Positions 1-6,285 of a stretch of DNA of 6,285 nt are shown piece after piece. The stretch spans positions 1 through 6,285 of the forward strand of contig DASWHK010000256.1 in NCBI GenBank assembly GCA_036398215.1. The letters are read 5' to 3'. Position numbers and translations under genes: made by a program. Every line of letters starts with the position of its first letter. Positions within the stretch are counted from its first letter, which is position 1. Below the pieces are notes generated by a model. The model was given only the letters and a program-made list of their open reading frames with translations, searched no databases and was not told the DNA's origin. The DNA is from DASWHK01 sp036398215. GTDB lineage: Bacteria; Acidobacteriota; UBA890.

Positions 1-879
1 TACGCGTCGGCGGTGTTCGAGGGGATCCGCTGCTACGACACCGAAAAGGGGCCGGCCGTCTTCCGCCTCGACGACCATATCCGCCGCCTGCACGATTCCG
101 CCCGCATCTACCGGATGCCGATCGAGTACTCGGCCGACGCCCTCCAGGAGGCGTGTCTGGAAACGATTCGCGCCAACGAGATGGAGTCCTGCTACATCCG
201 ACCGATCGTTCTGCGCGGCTACCATTCGCTGGGCGTCAACCCGCTGCCGTGCCCGGTGGAGACCTACATCGCCGTCTGGGAGTGGGGGAAGTACCTGGGC
301 CCGGAGGCCCTCGAGCAGGGGGTCGACGTGATGGTCTCGTCGTGGAACCGCGTCGCCGCCAATACGCTGCCGGGCATCGCCAAGGCGGCGGCGAACTACC
401 TGAACGCGCAGCTCATCAAGATGGAGGCGATCCACAACGGCTACGCCGAGGGAATCGCGCTCGACGCTCGGGGCTACGTCTCGGAGGGCAGCGGCGAGAA
501 CATCTTCGTCGTGCAGGGCCGCACGATCATCACGCCGCCGCTGGCCGCCTCGGTGCTGCCGGGGATCACCCGCGAAACCGTGATGACGCTCGGCGAGGAG
601 CTCGGTTACAAGATCGTCGAGCGCGACGTCCCGCGCGAGAACCTCTACATCGCCGACGAGGTCTTCTTCACCGGCACCGCCGCGGAGATCACGCCGATCC
701 GCTCGATCGACAAGATCGCCATCGGCAGCGGCCGCCGCGGGCCGGTCACCGAAGAGCTCCAGGAGATCTTCTTCGCCCACGTCGAGGCCCGCGCCGGCGA
801 CGATCACGGCTGGCTGACCCCGGTGTACGAGGGGCGAACCACGGCGCTTGCCGCGGAGGCCAGCGAAAGCGTCGCCTGA
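1..879 (+). CDS. ilvE: Branched-chain amino-acid aminotransferase (5'-truncated by window edge)
   Basis: This is a PLP-dependent fold-type IV transaminase that moves the amino group between glutamate and the 2-oxo acids of leucine, isoleucine and valine, in the cytoplasm. The reading frame is open from base 1, beginning inside the conserved YxxxVFEGIRCY block, so about 31 N-terminal residues are missing compared with E. coli IlvE. 292 residues are visible. Seen motifs: RLHDSARIYR near residues 29-38, the PLP Schiff-base lysine in GIAKAAANYL (AAG at 382-384, visible residue 128, matching the E. coli lysine near 159), the cofactor-binding SEGSGENIF (from residue 161), LPGITRE, and FTGTAAEITPIRS. 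The protein ends in a short Ala/Glu/Ser-rich tail after the conserved GWLTPVY. The TGA stop is followed by a terminator-like hairpin, so the gene probably ends its own transcript. D-amino-acid transaminases and aminodeoxychorismate lyases share the fold, but the close IlvE match makes them unlikely. Confidence 0.95.
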   Translation, partial: YASAVFEGIRCYDTEKGPAVFRLDDHIRRLHDSARIYRMPIEYSADALQEACLETIRANEMESCYIRPIVLRGYHSLGVNPLPCPVETYIAVWEWGKYLGPEALEQGVDVMVSSWNRVAANTLPGIAKAAANYLNAQLIKMEAIHNGYAEGIALDARGYVSEGSGENIFVVQGRTIITPPLAASVLPGITRETVMTLGEELGYKIVERDVPRENLYIADEVFFTGTAAEITPIRSIDKIAIGSGRRGPVTEELQEIFFAHVEARAGDDHGWLTPVYEGRTTALAAEASESVA

Positions 880-880
880 T

Positions 881-899
881 CCCGTCGCCGCGGGTTTTT
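881..899 (+). terminator. Likely rho-independent terminator after ilvE
   Basis: One base after the ilvE stop codon, CCCG (881-884) can pair with CGGG (891-894) around a 6-nt loop, followed at once by five T residues (895-899). The GC-only stem plus T-run is the form of an intrinsic terminator. The stem is only 4 bp, so it may be weak. Its position between ilvE and the next gene supports a transcript boundary here. Confidence 0.5.
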
Positions 900-903
900 G
901 AGG

Positions 904-932
904 TTGTACGACGCCCGTTCGCCGTTCATGAT
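904..932 (+). promoter_or_regulatory. Possible weak sigma70-like promoter for the pilus ATPase gene
   Basis: TTGTAC (904-909) and CATGAT (927-932) are separated by 17 nt, the preferred spacing. They match the -35 and -10 consensus hexamers at only 3 and 4 of 6 positions. The pair lies after the ilvE terminator and about 75 nt before the next start codon, a sensible place for a promoter. Hexamers this weak also occur by chance, and no sigma54-type GG/GC pair was seen in the 127-nt gap. Confidence 0.2.
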
Positions 933-1006
933 TGGCCCGTTGTGTCCATGCGTGTGCACGGCTGCCGATCGCTCGCACGCGCCCAACCTCCACCCGCGAG
1001 CCCGCA

Positions 1007-2140
1007 ATGTCCGTTGATCTCGATACGCTGCTGAGCGACGCCGTTGCCCGCGGCGCCTCCGACCTCCACCTGAAAGTCGACGTGCCCCCGTACCTGCGCA
1101 TCGATGGCGTCCTGCGCCCGATGGACCACACCCCCTTGACCGCCGCCGATACCCGGCAGCTCGCCATCCGCCTGCTCGAAGACCATGACGTCGACGTCGA
1201 CGAGATCAAGGAGTTCGACGCCAGCTACGCGATCTACGCCCTCGGTCGCTTCCGCTGCAACGTGTTCGTCGAGCGCGGCGTGCACGGCGCGGTTCTCCGC
1301 GTGATCCCCGGGCAGACCAAGACGATTGCCGATTTGCACCTGCCGCCGATCATCGAGAAGATCTCGCTGGAGGAGCGCGGCCTGGTGCTCTGCACCGGGA
1401 CGACCGGCAGCGGCAAGTCGACGACGCTGGCCTCGATGATCGACCACATCAACCGCAACAAGGCGCGACACATCGTCACCATCGAGGATCCGATCGAGTT
1501 CCTGCACAGCGGCGGCAAATCGATCATCACCCAGCGCGAGCTCGGCCAGGACACCGGCAGCTACGCCGGCGCCTTGCGGGCGGCGCTGCGCCAGGACCCC
1601 GACATCATCCTGGTCGGCGAGATGCGCGACAAGGAGACGATCGAGACGGCGCTGACCGCGGCGGAGACCGGCCACCTGGTGATGTCGACGCTGCACACGC
1701 TCGACGCCCCGGAGACGATCAACCGCATCATCGCGGTTTTCCCGCCCTACCAGCAGGAGCAGATCCGCGCCCAGCTCGCCGAGGTCATCAAGGCCGTCGT
1801 CTCGATGCGCCTCGTCCGCCAGGCCGACGGCCGCGGCCGCGTGCCCGCCGCCGAGATCATGCTGGCGACGACCTTCATTCGCGAGTGTATCCGCGATCGC
1901 GAGCGCGTCGTCGAGATCCGCGACGCCATCGCCGCCGGCGTCAGCCAGTACGGCATGCAGACCTTCGACCAGTCGTTGCTCTGGCTGACCCGCAAGGACC
2001 TGATCTCGGTCGAGGAGGCGCTGGCGGCGGCGACCAACCCCAACGACATGAAGCTGCAACTGCGCGGCATCGTCACCTCCTCGGAGGCAGCCGAGCAGAC
2101 GATGGAGACGATGCGCACGCGGCCGGGCGACTCGGCGTGA
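1007..2140 (+). CDS. pilT: Type IV pilus retraction ATPase, PilT/PilU family
   Basis: This is a hexameric secretion-superfamily ATPase of the inner-membrane base of type IVa pili. It powers pilin depolymerisation, and so twitching, DNA uptake and surface sensing. The 377-residue length is normal for the family. The N-terminal PAS-like domain (about 1-110) has the family signature ASDLHL followed by PPYLRIDG. The RecA-like core has Walker A GTTGSGKST (131-139), the Asp box TIEDPIEF (158-165), Walker B DIILVGEMRD with Glu205, and the His box TAAETGHLVMSTLHT (217-231). FIRECIRD (290-297) sits where PilT has its AIRNLIRE retraction motif, and GMQTFDQSL (316-324) precedes a C-terminal tail. The ATG at 1007 is chosen because the conserved domain begins at once; the in-frame ATG at 932 adds 25 unconserved residues. 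No strong Shine-Dalgarno is visible. PilT and PilU are not cleanly separable here, because the C-terminal region also resembles PilU. recX follows after 10 nt. Confidence 0.92.
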   Translation: MSVDLDTLLSDAVARGASDLHLKVDVPPYLRIDGVLRPMDHTPLTAADTRQLAIRLLEDHDVDVDEIKEFDASYAIYALGRFRCNVFVERGVHGAVLRVIPGQTKTIADLHLPPIIEKISLEERGLVLCTGTTGSGKSTTLASMIDHINRNKARHIVTIEDPIEFLHSGGKSIITQRELGQDTGSYAGALRAALRQDPDIILVGEMRDKETIETALTAAETGHLVMSTLHTLDAPETINRIIAVFPPYQQEQIRAQLAEVIKAVVSMRLVRQADGRGRVPAAEIMLATTFIRECIRDRERVVEIRDAIAAGVSQYGMQTFDQSLLWLTRKDLISVEEALAAATNPNDMKLQLRGIVTSSEAAEQTMETMRTRPGDSA

Positions 2141-2150
2141 ACGCTGGAAT

Positions 2151-2618
2151 GTGAATCGCCCGCAGCGAACCGCGCTCGCCGACGCCCTCGCCATGCTGAC
2201 CCGGCGCGACTACAGCCGCGCCGGCCTTGCCGCCAAGCTGGCCGGCAAAGGCCATTCCCTCACCGACGTCGAGGCCGCTCTCCGGCAGTGCGCCGAGCAC
2301 GGCTACCTGGACGACCGGCGCTTCGGCCACGATCGGCTGCAGGCCCGCCTGCGGCGGCGCCCGGCGGGGCGCATCGACGCCCTCCGCGACTTGCGGCGCC
2401 AGGGGCTTACCGAGACAATGGCGGAGGCCGTCGCCGAAGAGGTTTTCGGCGAGCACGGGGGGGAGGCCGCCGTGCTCGACGACGCTTTCGAGCGCTGGGT
2501 CGCGCGGCACGGCGAGCCCGAAGACCTGGCGGCGGCAAAGCGCTGTTTCGATCACCTCGTGCGGCGCTCCTTCCCCCGCTATCTGGTGCTGCAGAAGCTG
2601 TCGCCCTGGCTGGATTAG
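2151..2618 (+). CDS. recX: Regulatory protein RecX (RecA modulator)
   Basis: RecX binds RecA nucleoprotein filaments and limits or remodels them, tuning recombination and the SOS response in the cytoplasm. The 155-residue length is typical. The protein is all-helical tandem three-helix repeats: the first holds RRDYSRAGLAAKL (18-30) and the family hallmark GYLDDRRF (51-58). The middle is arginine-rich (RLRRRPAG, 66-73), followed by LRRQGL (81-86), and the C-terminus RRSFPRYLVLQKL (138-150) is the usual last repeat. The GTG start at 2151 is taken because the ATG two bases earlier is followed at once by TGA, and the conserved region begins about 15 residues in. Only a weak GGA precedes it. The gene starts 10 nt after the pilus ATPase stop and ends 34 nt before alaS, so co-transcription is likely. 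recA, the usual upstream partner, is not in the window. Confidence 0.9.
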   Translation: MNRPQRTALADALAMLTRRDYSRAGLAAKLAGKGHSLTDVEAALRQCAEHGYLDDRRFGHDRLQARLRRRPAGRIDALRDLRRQGLTETMAEAVAEEVFGEHGGEAAVLDDAFERWVARHGEPEDLAAAKRCFDHLVRRSFPRYLVLQKLSPWLD

Positions 2619-2641
2619 GCGCCGGGCCGGCGCCACCCTGA

Positions 2642-2647
2642 AGCAGG
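2642..2647 (+). promoter_or_regulatory. Candidate ribosome binding site deciding the alaS start
   Basis: AGCAGG, one mismatch from AGGAGG, lies 5 nt before the ATG at 2653. The competing ATG at 2698 has its nearest purine run (GAGGGG, 2675-2680) 17 nt away, which is too far for a normal site. This favours 2653, although conservation with other AlaRS proteins only begins at 2698. Confidence 0.4.
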
Positions 2648-2652
2648 CCCGT

Positions 2653-5367
2653 ATGCCCGACAACGAGCAAAAGCGAGGGGCTTCGACCCCCGCCGGCATG
2701 ACCTCGCAGGAGGTCCGCGAACGCTTCCTCGACTACTTCGCGGAGCGCGGCCATGCGGTGGTGCCTTCCAGCAGCCTGATCCCGCGCGATGACCCGACGC
2801 TGTTGTTCACAAACGCCGGGATGAACCAGTTCAAGGAGGTCCTTCTGGGCCACGAGCGGAGCAGCTACGGGCGCGCCGTGAGCTCGCAGAAGTGTATGCG
2901 GGTGTCCGGCAAGCACAACGACCTCGACAACGTCGGCCCCTCCGCCTACCACCATACGTTCTTCGAGATGCTCGGCAACTTCTCGTTCGGCGACTATTTC
3001 AAGGAGGGGGCGATCGAGATGGCCTGGGAGCTGCTGACCGAGGGCTACGGGCTGCCGCCGGAGCGGCTCTGGGCGAGCGTCTACGAGGAAGACGACGAGG
3101 CCTTCGAGCTCTGGCAGCGGATCGTCGGGTTGCCGGAGCATCGCATCGCCCGCCTCGGCAAGCAGGACAACTACTGGTCGATGGGCGACACCGGGCCCTG
3201 CGGGCCGTGCTCGGAGATCCACTTCGATTACGGGAGCGGCGACTATCAGTGGCCGGGCGACGGCGAGTACCGGGAGCCGGACACGCTGGACCTGGATGAC
3301 GACCGCTTCGTCGAGCTGTGGAACCTGGTGTTCATGCAGTTCAACGCCGACGGCAGCGGCGAGGTGACGCCGTTGCCCGCCCCCAACATCGACACCGGCG
3401 CCGGCCTGGAGCGGCTGACCGCAGTGATCCAGGCGGTGCGGAGCAACTACGATACCGACCTGTTCCGGCCGCTGATCGAGCCGGTCGCCGAGCTCGCCGG
3501 CCGTCGCTACGGCGACAGCGAGGCCGGCGACGTGGCGCTGCGGGTGATCGCCGACCACTGCCGGGCCACCGCCTTTCTGCTCGCCGACGGCGTGAGCCCG
3601 GCCAACGAGGGCCGCGGCTACGTTCTCCGCCGCCTGATCCGCCGCGCCGTGCGCTTCGGGATGAAGCTCGGCTTCGACGCCCCGTTCTTCCACTCGGCGG
3701 CCGCCACGGTGGTCGAGCAGATGGGCGACGTCTATCCCGAGCTGCGCCAGGGCCAGGAGCTCATCGAACGGGTGACGACCGCCGAGGAGGACCGCTTTTT
3801 CCGGACCCTGGCGGTCGGCGCGCGGGTGTTCGAGGAGGTCGTGGAACGGGTCGAGGGAGAGGGCGGCAAGCTGATCCCCGGCGACGACGCGTTTCGCCTC
3901 TACGACACCTATGGGCTGCCGCTCGAGCTGACCCGGGAGTTCGCCGCCGACGCCGGCCTGGCGGTCGACGAGCAGGGTTTCACCACCTCCATGGAAGGAC
4001 AGCGCCGCCGGGCGCGCGCCGCCTGGAAGGGCGGCGGCGACGCGGCGGCACTCCAGAAGCTGGTCAAGAAGCTCGCCGAGCGGGGGGTCGAGGGCACCGA
4101 GTTCGTGGGTTACACGGAGCTCGAGAGCGAGGGGTCGAGGATCCTCGTCCTGTTGCGCGACGACGAGCCGGTCGAGGCCCTCGAATCCGGCGATAGCGGC
4201 TTGATGATCGTCGATCGAACGCCCTTCTACTCGGAATCGGGAGGCCAGATCGGCGACCGTGGGGTCGTCGCCGGAGACGGCGCGCGGGCTCGCGTCCTCG
4301 ACACCCGGCGGTTGCCCGGGGGGCTCGTGGCCCACCAGGTCGAGGTCGAGAAGGGGACGCTGCAGGTCGATGCGACGGCCGCCATGCAGGTCGACGCCGA
4401 GCGCCGTGCCGCGATTCGCCGCAACCACACCGCGACCCATCTGCTGCACGCGGCGCTACGCGAGCGCCTCGGCGAGCACGTCAAGCAGGCGGGCTCGCTG
4501 GTGGCGCCCGACCGCCTGCGTTTCGACTTCAGCCACTTCTCGCCGCTGGAGCCGGCGCAGCTCGCCGATCTCGAGCGCGGCGTGAACGCCGCGATCCGTG
4601 CCGACATCCCGACCGAGATCTCCGAGATGTCCTACGACGAGGCCGTCGAGCGCGGCGCGCTGGCGTTCTTCGGCGACAAGTACGGCGATCGGGTTCGGGT
4701 GGTGGCGGTTCCGGGCATCTCGATGGAGCTGTGCGGCGGTACCCACGTCGAGCGCACCGGCGAGATCGGCACTTTCCTGATCACCCGCGAGGAAAGCGTT
4801 GCCGCCGGCACTAGGCGCCTCGAGGCGGTCACCGGCGCTGCCGCCATCGACAGCCTGCAGCAGCAGCGCCAGGCGCTGCGTCGCGTGATGTCCGATCTGC
4901 AGGCGAGCGAGACCGACGTTCACGCCCACGTCGAGATGCTGCTGCAGCGGCTCAAGGCGGCGGAGCGAGCCAACGAGGAGCTGAAGGTGCGGCTGGCGGC
5001 GCAGGCCGCCGACGGCGGCGACGGGGAGGCCGTCGAGGTCGGCGGCGTTCGGGTGGTCGCCCGCGAGGTCGAAGGTCTGGACCCCGCCGGGCTCCGCCAC
5101 CTCGCCGACGAGATCAAGGCGAAGCTCGGCTCCGGCGTCGTCGTGCTCGGGACCCGCCGCGACGGCAAGGCGCAGCTGATCATCGGCGTCACCGCCGACC
5201 TCGCCGATCGGATCAGCGCCGCGAAGCTGGTCGCGAGGCTGGCGCCGATCGTCGGCGGCGGCGGCGGCGGCACCTCGCAGATGGCCCAGGCCGGCGGGCC
5301 CGACGGCGGCAGGCTGGCGGAGGCGCTGCAAGAGGCGCCGCAGGCGGTCTCCGAAATATTGGGGTAG
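2653..5367 (+). CDS. alaS: Alanine--tRNA ligase
   Basis: AlaRS charges tRNA-Ala with alanine and hydrolyses mischarged Ser- or Gly-tRNA-Ala in the cytoplasm. From 2653 it has 904 residues; E. coli AlaRS has 876. The class II catalytic core includes DPTLLFTNAGMNQFK, motif 2 HHTFFEMLGNFSFGDYF (from residue 100), WSMGDTGPCGPCSEIH (from 175) and motif 3 GAGLERL (249-255). The helical tRNA-recognition domain has RGYVLRRLIRRAVR. The editing domain keeps all four zinc ligands: HTATH (His592, His596) and CGGTH (Cys694, His698). A coiled-coil-like helix at about 732-782 leads to the C-Ala domain with a six-glycine run (868-873) and MAQAGG. No key residue is missing. Start choice: ATG 2653 has AGCAGG 5 nt upstream. 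An in-frame ATG at 2698 (889 residues) begins right at the conserved MTSQEVRERFLDYF and is a real alternative. The recX-alaS order is a common bacterial arrangement. Confidence 0.96.
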   Translation: MPDNEQKRGASTPAGMTSQEVRERFLDYFAERGHAVVPSSSLIPRDDPTLLFTNAGMNQFKEVLLGHERSSYGRAVSSQKCMRVSGKHNDLDNVGPSAYHHTFFEMLGNFSFGDYFKEGAIEMAWELLTEGYGLPPERLWASVYEEDDEAFELWQRIVGLPEHRIARLGKQDNYWSMGDTGPCGPCSEIHFDYGSGDYQWPGDGEYREPDTLDLDDDRFVELWNLVFMQFNADGSGEVTPLPAPNIDTGAGLERLTAVIQAVRSNYDTDLFRPLIEPVAELAGRRYGDSEAGDVALRVIADHCRATAFLLADGVSPANEGRGYVLRRLIRRAVRFGMKLGFDAPFFHSAAATVVEQMGDVYPELRQGQELIERVTTAEEDRFFRTLAVGARVFEEVVERVEGEGGKLIPGDDAFRLYDTYGLPLELTREFAADAGLAVDEQGFTTSMEGQRRRARAAWKGGGDAAALQKLVKKLAERGVEGTEFVGYTELESEGSRILVLLRDDEPVEALESGDSGLMIVDRTPFYSESGGQIGDRGVVAGDGARARVLDTRRLPGGLVAHQVEVEKGTLQVDATAAMQVDAERRAAIRRNHTATHLLHAALRERLGEHVKQAGSLVAPDRLRFDFSHFSPLEPAQLADLERGVNAAIRADIPTEISEMSYDEAVERGALAFFGDKYGDRVRVVAVPGISMELCGGTHVERTGEIGTFLITREESVAAGTRRLEAVTGAAAIDSLQQQRQALRRVMSDLQASETDVHAHVEMLLQRLKAAERANEELKVRLAAQAADGGDGEAVEVGGVRVVAREVEGLDPAGLRHLADEIKAKLGSGVVVLGTRRDGKAQLIIGVTADLADRISAAKLVARLAPIVGGGGGGTSQMAQAGGPDGGRLAEALQEAPQAVSEILG

Positions 5368-5378
5368 TCTCGCCGGCC

Positions 5379-5400
5379 TCGCTTGCGGTAGCGTTAGCGA
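5379..5400 (+). other. Small hairpin between alaS and the transglycosylase gene
   Basis: TCGCT (5379-5383) pairs with AGCGA (5396-5400). Inside, after one T-T mismatch, three more pairs including one G-T close a GTAG loop. It begins 11 nt after the alaS stop. No T-run follows, so it is not a standard intrinsic terminator. It could protect the 3' end of the alaS message, cause pausing, or be a chance fold in GC-rich DNA. Confidence 0.25.
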
Positions 5401-5424
5401 CGGTTTCCACCGATACATCGAGCC

Positions 5425-6045
5425 ATGCCCCTCAACTGCAGCGATCGTCTCGATCGTCCCGTCTGCGCCTGGCGGCGCTGCCTGGCGATCGCCGGCCTCT
5501 TCGTGGCGCTCTCGGCGACCCAGGCGTGGGCGCAGATCTACGTGATCGAGCAGCCCGACGGCAGCCGGCGGTTCAGCAACGAGCCGGTCGCCGGGGCGAA
5601 GATCTTCGTCGAGACTCGTTACACGGGGTCGCCGGTGCTGTCGACACGCCTCGGCCCGGCGCCGTTCGAGCGCGAGATCGCCGACGCCGCCGGCCAAAAG
5701 GGCGTCGACGCCCGACTGGTCGAGGCGGTGATCGCCGTCGAATCGGCTTTCGATCCCAACGCGGTCTCGAAGAAGGGCGCCCAGGGCTTGATGCAGCTGA
5801 TGCCGGACACGGCCGACCGTTTCGGCGTCGCCAACGTCTGGGACCCGCGCCAGAACATCGGCGGCGGCACCGCCTACCTGCGCCAGCTCATCGACATGTT
5901 CAACGGTGACCTGCGCCACGTCCTCGCCGCCTACAACGCCGGCGAGGGCGCCGTCACCCGCCATGGCGGCGTGCCTCCGTACCCCGAGACCATCCAGTAC
6001 GTCGACCGGGTGCTCGATTACTACCGCACCCTCGGGGCGCGCTAG
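5425..6045 (+). CDS. Secreted lytic transglycosylase, SLT domain with DUF4124-like N-terminus
   Basis: This is a lysozyme-like murein lytic transglycosylase expected to cleave the MurNAc-GlcNAc bond of peptidoglycan in the periplasm, forming 1,6-anhydroMurNAc. The 206-residue protein starts with a signal peptide: basic WRR, hydrophobic LAIAGLFVALSA, then AWA before QIYV, so cleavage is likely after residue 36. There is no lipobox cysteine. Residues 38-55 (IYVIEQPDGSRRFSNEP) resemble the start of DUF4124. The SLT domain spans about 82-203: catalytic Glu106 in AVESAFDP, GAQGLMQLMP (118-127), AYNAGEGAV (169-177) and PYPETIQYV (185-193). All hallmark blocks are present. It starts 57 nt after alaS, without a clear Shine-Dalgarno. 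It may read through from alaS or have its own promoter, which I could not identify. A link to pilus passage through the wall is conceivable given the upstream pilus gene, but that is inference. Confidence 0.9.
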   Translation: MPLNCSDRLDRPVCAWRRCLAIAGLFVALSATQAWAQIYVIEQPDGSRRFSNEPVAGAKIFVETRYTGSPVLSTRLGPAPFEREIADAAGQKGVDARLVEAVIAVESAFDPNAVSKKGAQGLMQLMPDTADRFGVANVWDPRQNIGGGTAYLRQLIDMFNGDLRHVLAAYNAGEGAVTRHGGVPPYPETIQYVDRVLDYYRTLGAR

Positions 6046-6089
6046 GGCCACGAACTTAGTGTTCCGTACCGTAAATACGATGATGTTTG

Positions 6090-6187
6090 CAGGTCGTGTT
6101 GCGGGGGAGATCAAGGCGCGAGGCTGAGTCGATGTCGGAGCCATCGGCGACGACGAGCAACGCTCGGATCGCCCGCAACACGACCTG
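6090..6187. repeat. 98-nt element bounded by a perfect 16-bp inverted repeat, with internal hairpins
   Basis: CAGGTCGTGTTGCGGG (6090-6105) is exactly the reverse complement of CCCGCAACACGACCTG (6172-6187). The 66 nt between can also fold. CGAGC (6154-6158) and GCTCG (6162-6166) form a tight hairpin with a 3-nt loop. GATG (6131-6134) pairs with CATC (6142-6145), or alternatively GGCT (6122-6125) with AGCC (6139-6142). GATC (6109-6112) can pair with GATC (6167-6170). The whole could form a branched three-way-junction fold. No T-run follows the right arm, so it is not a plain terminator. It could be a structured RNA, a small nonautonomous repeat element, or a DNA-level protein site. No convincing target-site duplication flanks it, and there is no copy number information. 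Confidence 0.6.
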
Positions 6188-6241
6188 TGTTCATTGATTT
6201 GGGGGTGGCGGGAGCGGACGTTTTCCGGCGCTTTCCGACAG

Positions 6242-6268
6242 TGCTAATTATCTAGCAATTGTGATAAG
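6242..6268 (+). promoter_or_regulatory. AT-rich patch with palindrome TGCTA-N6-TAGCA and possible extended -10
   Basis: In otherwise GC-rich DNA, TGCTA (6242-6246) and TAGCA (6253-6257) form a 5-bp inverted repeat around ATTATC. It is followed by TGTGATAAG (6260-6268), which resembles an extended -10 (TGn plus GATAAG, 4 of 6 to consensus). No good -35 lies at the right distance. On the other strand the same patch contains GATAAT (5 of 6). It may be the promoter/operator of a gene beyond the right edge, but the direction is uncertain. Confidence 0.3.
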
Positions 6269-6285
6269 CTGCCGTGCTCAGCCAC

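Noticed and set aside
932..1006. A longer start for the pilus ATPase at ATG 932
   Set aside because: The extra 25 residues have no family resemblance. The normal PilT N-terminus begins immediately after ATG 1007.
926..2194. A 422-codon open frame on the - strand opposite the pilus ATPase gene
   Set aside because: It is low-complexity Arg/Asp/Leu/Ala composition without motifs, and its mirror strand has every ATPase motif in place.
2227..2652. In-frame extension of alaS upstream through recX
   Set aside because: This stretch has no AlaRS homology, and recX in another frame explains the same DNA. Conserved AlaRS sequence begins only at about 2698.
2619..2652. tRNA-like or T-box leader ahead of alaS
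   Set aside because: The gap is only 34 nt and lacks any T-box motif or room for the fold.
2407..4449. A 680-codon open frame on the - strand opposite recX and alaS
   Set aside because: It is antisense to two clearly conserved proteins. It has no recognisable domain and is rich in Arg, Ala, Val, Leu and Gly, as expected when GC-rich codons are read backwards.
5906..6127. A 73-codon + strand frame covering the end of the transglycosylase gene and running into the intergenic region
   Set aside because: Most of it is an out-of-frame reading of the SLT domain. The tail has no recognisable motif and runs through the left inverted-repeat arm.
4456..6144. A 562-codon open frame on the - strand opposite alaS and the transglycosylase gene
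   Set aside because: It is the same kind of mirror frame. It contains no family motif, and it runs through two real genes and the intergenic gap between them.
6090..6187. Reading the inverted repeat as the ends of an insertion sequence or an integron attC site
   Set aside because: There is no transposase or integrase gene, no room for one between the arms, no clear target-site duplication, and the attC core-site motifs do not match.

Overview
This window is a GC-rich bacterial chromosome segment, with most third codon positions G or C. It carries five genes, all on the + strand and tightly packed. The protein families (IlvE, PilT-type pilus ATPase, RecX, AlaRS, a secreted lytic transglycosylase with a DUF4124-like N-terminus) indicate a Gram-negative bacterium with type IV pili. 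A high-GC proteobacterium or acidobacterium-like lineage fits, but the sequence alone does not settle the phylum. No phage, plasmid, CRISPR or insertion-sequence genes are visible.

Layout: (1) 1-879 is the 3' part of a branched-chain amino-acid aminotransferase gene (ilvE), cut by the window edge and followed by a short GC stem plus T5 that looks like an intrinsic terminator. (2) 880-1006 is a 127-nt intergenic stretch with a possible weak promoter. (3) 1007-2140 encodes a PilT/PilU-family pilus retraction ATPase. (4) 2151-2618 is recX, starting 10 nt after the pilus gene. (5) 2653-5367 is alaS, complete and with all catalytic and editing motifs. (6) 5425-6045 is a small secreted lytic transglycosylase. 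(7) 6046-6285 is a 240-nt noncoding end region with a perfect 16-bp inverted repeat enclosing smaller hairpins, then an AT-rich patch with a short palindrome that may be the control region of a gene beyond the window.

The four genes from 1007 to 6045 are co-directional with gaps of 10, 34 and 57 nt, so they may be one transcription unit. Functionally the genes are mostly housekeeping: branched-chain amino-acid metabolism, twitching motility, RecA modulation, tRNA-Ala charging and cell-wall turnover. recX-alaS is a familiar pair. What differs from the common layout is that recA is not directly upstream, and a pilus ATPase gene sits there instead. I found no convincing new multi-gene system. 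The part least explained by known families is the structured noncoding element at 6090-6187.
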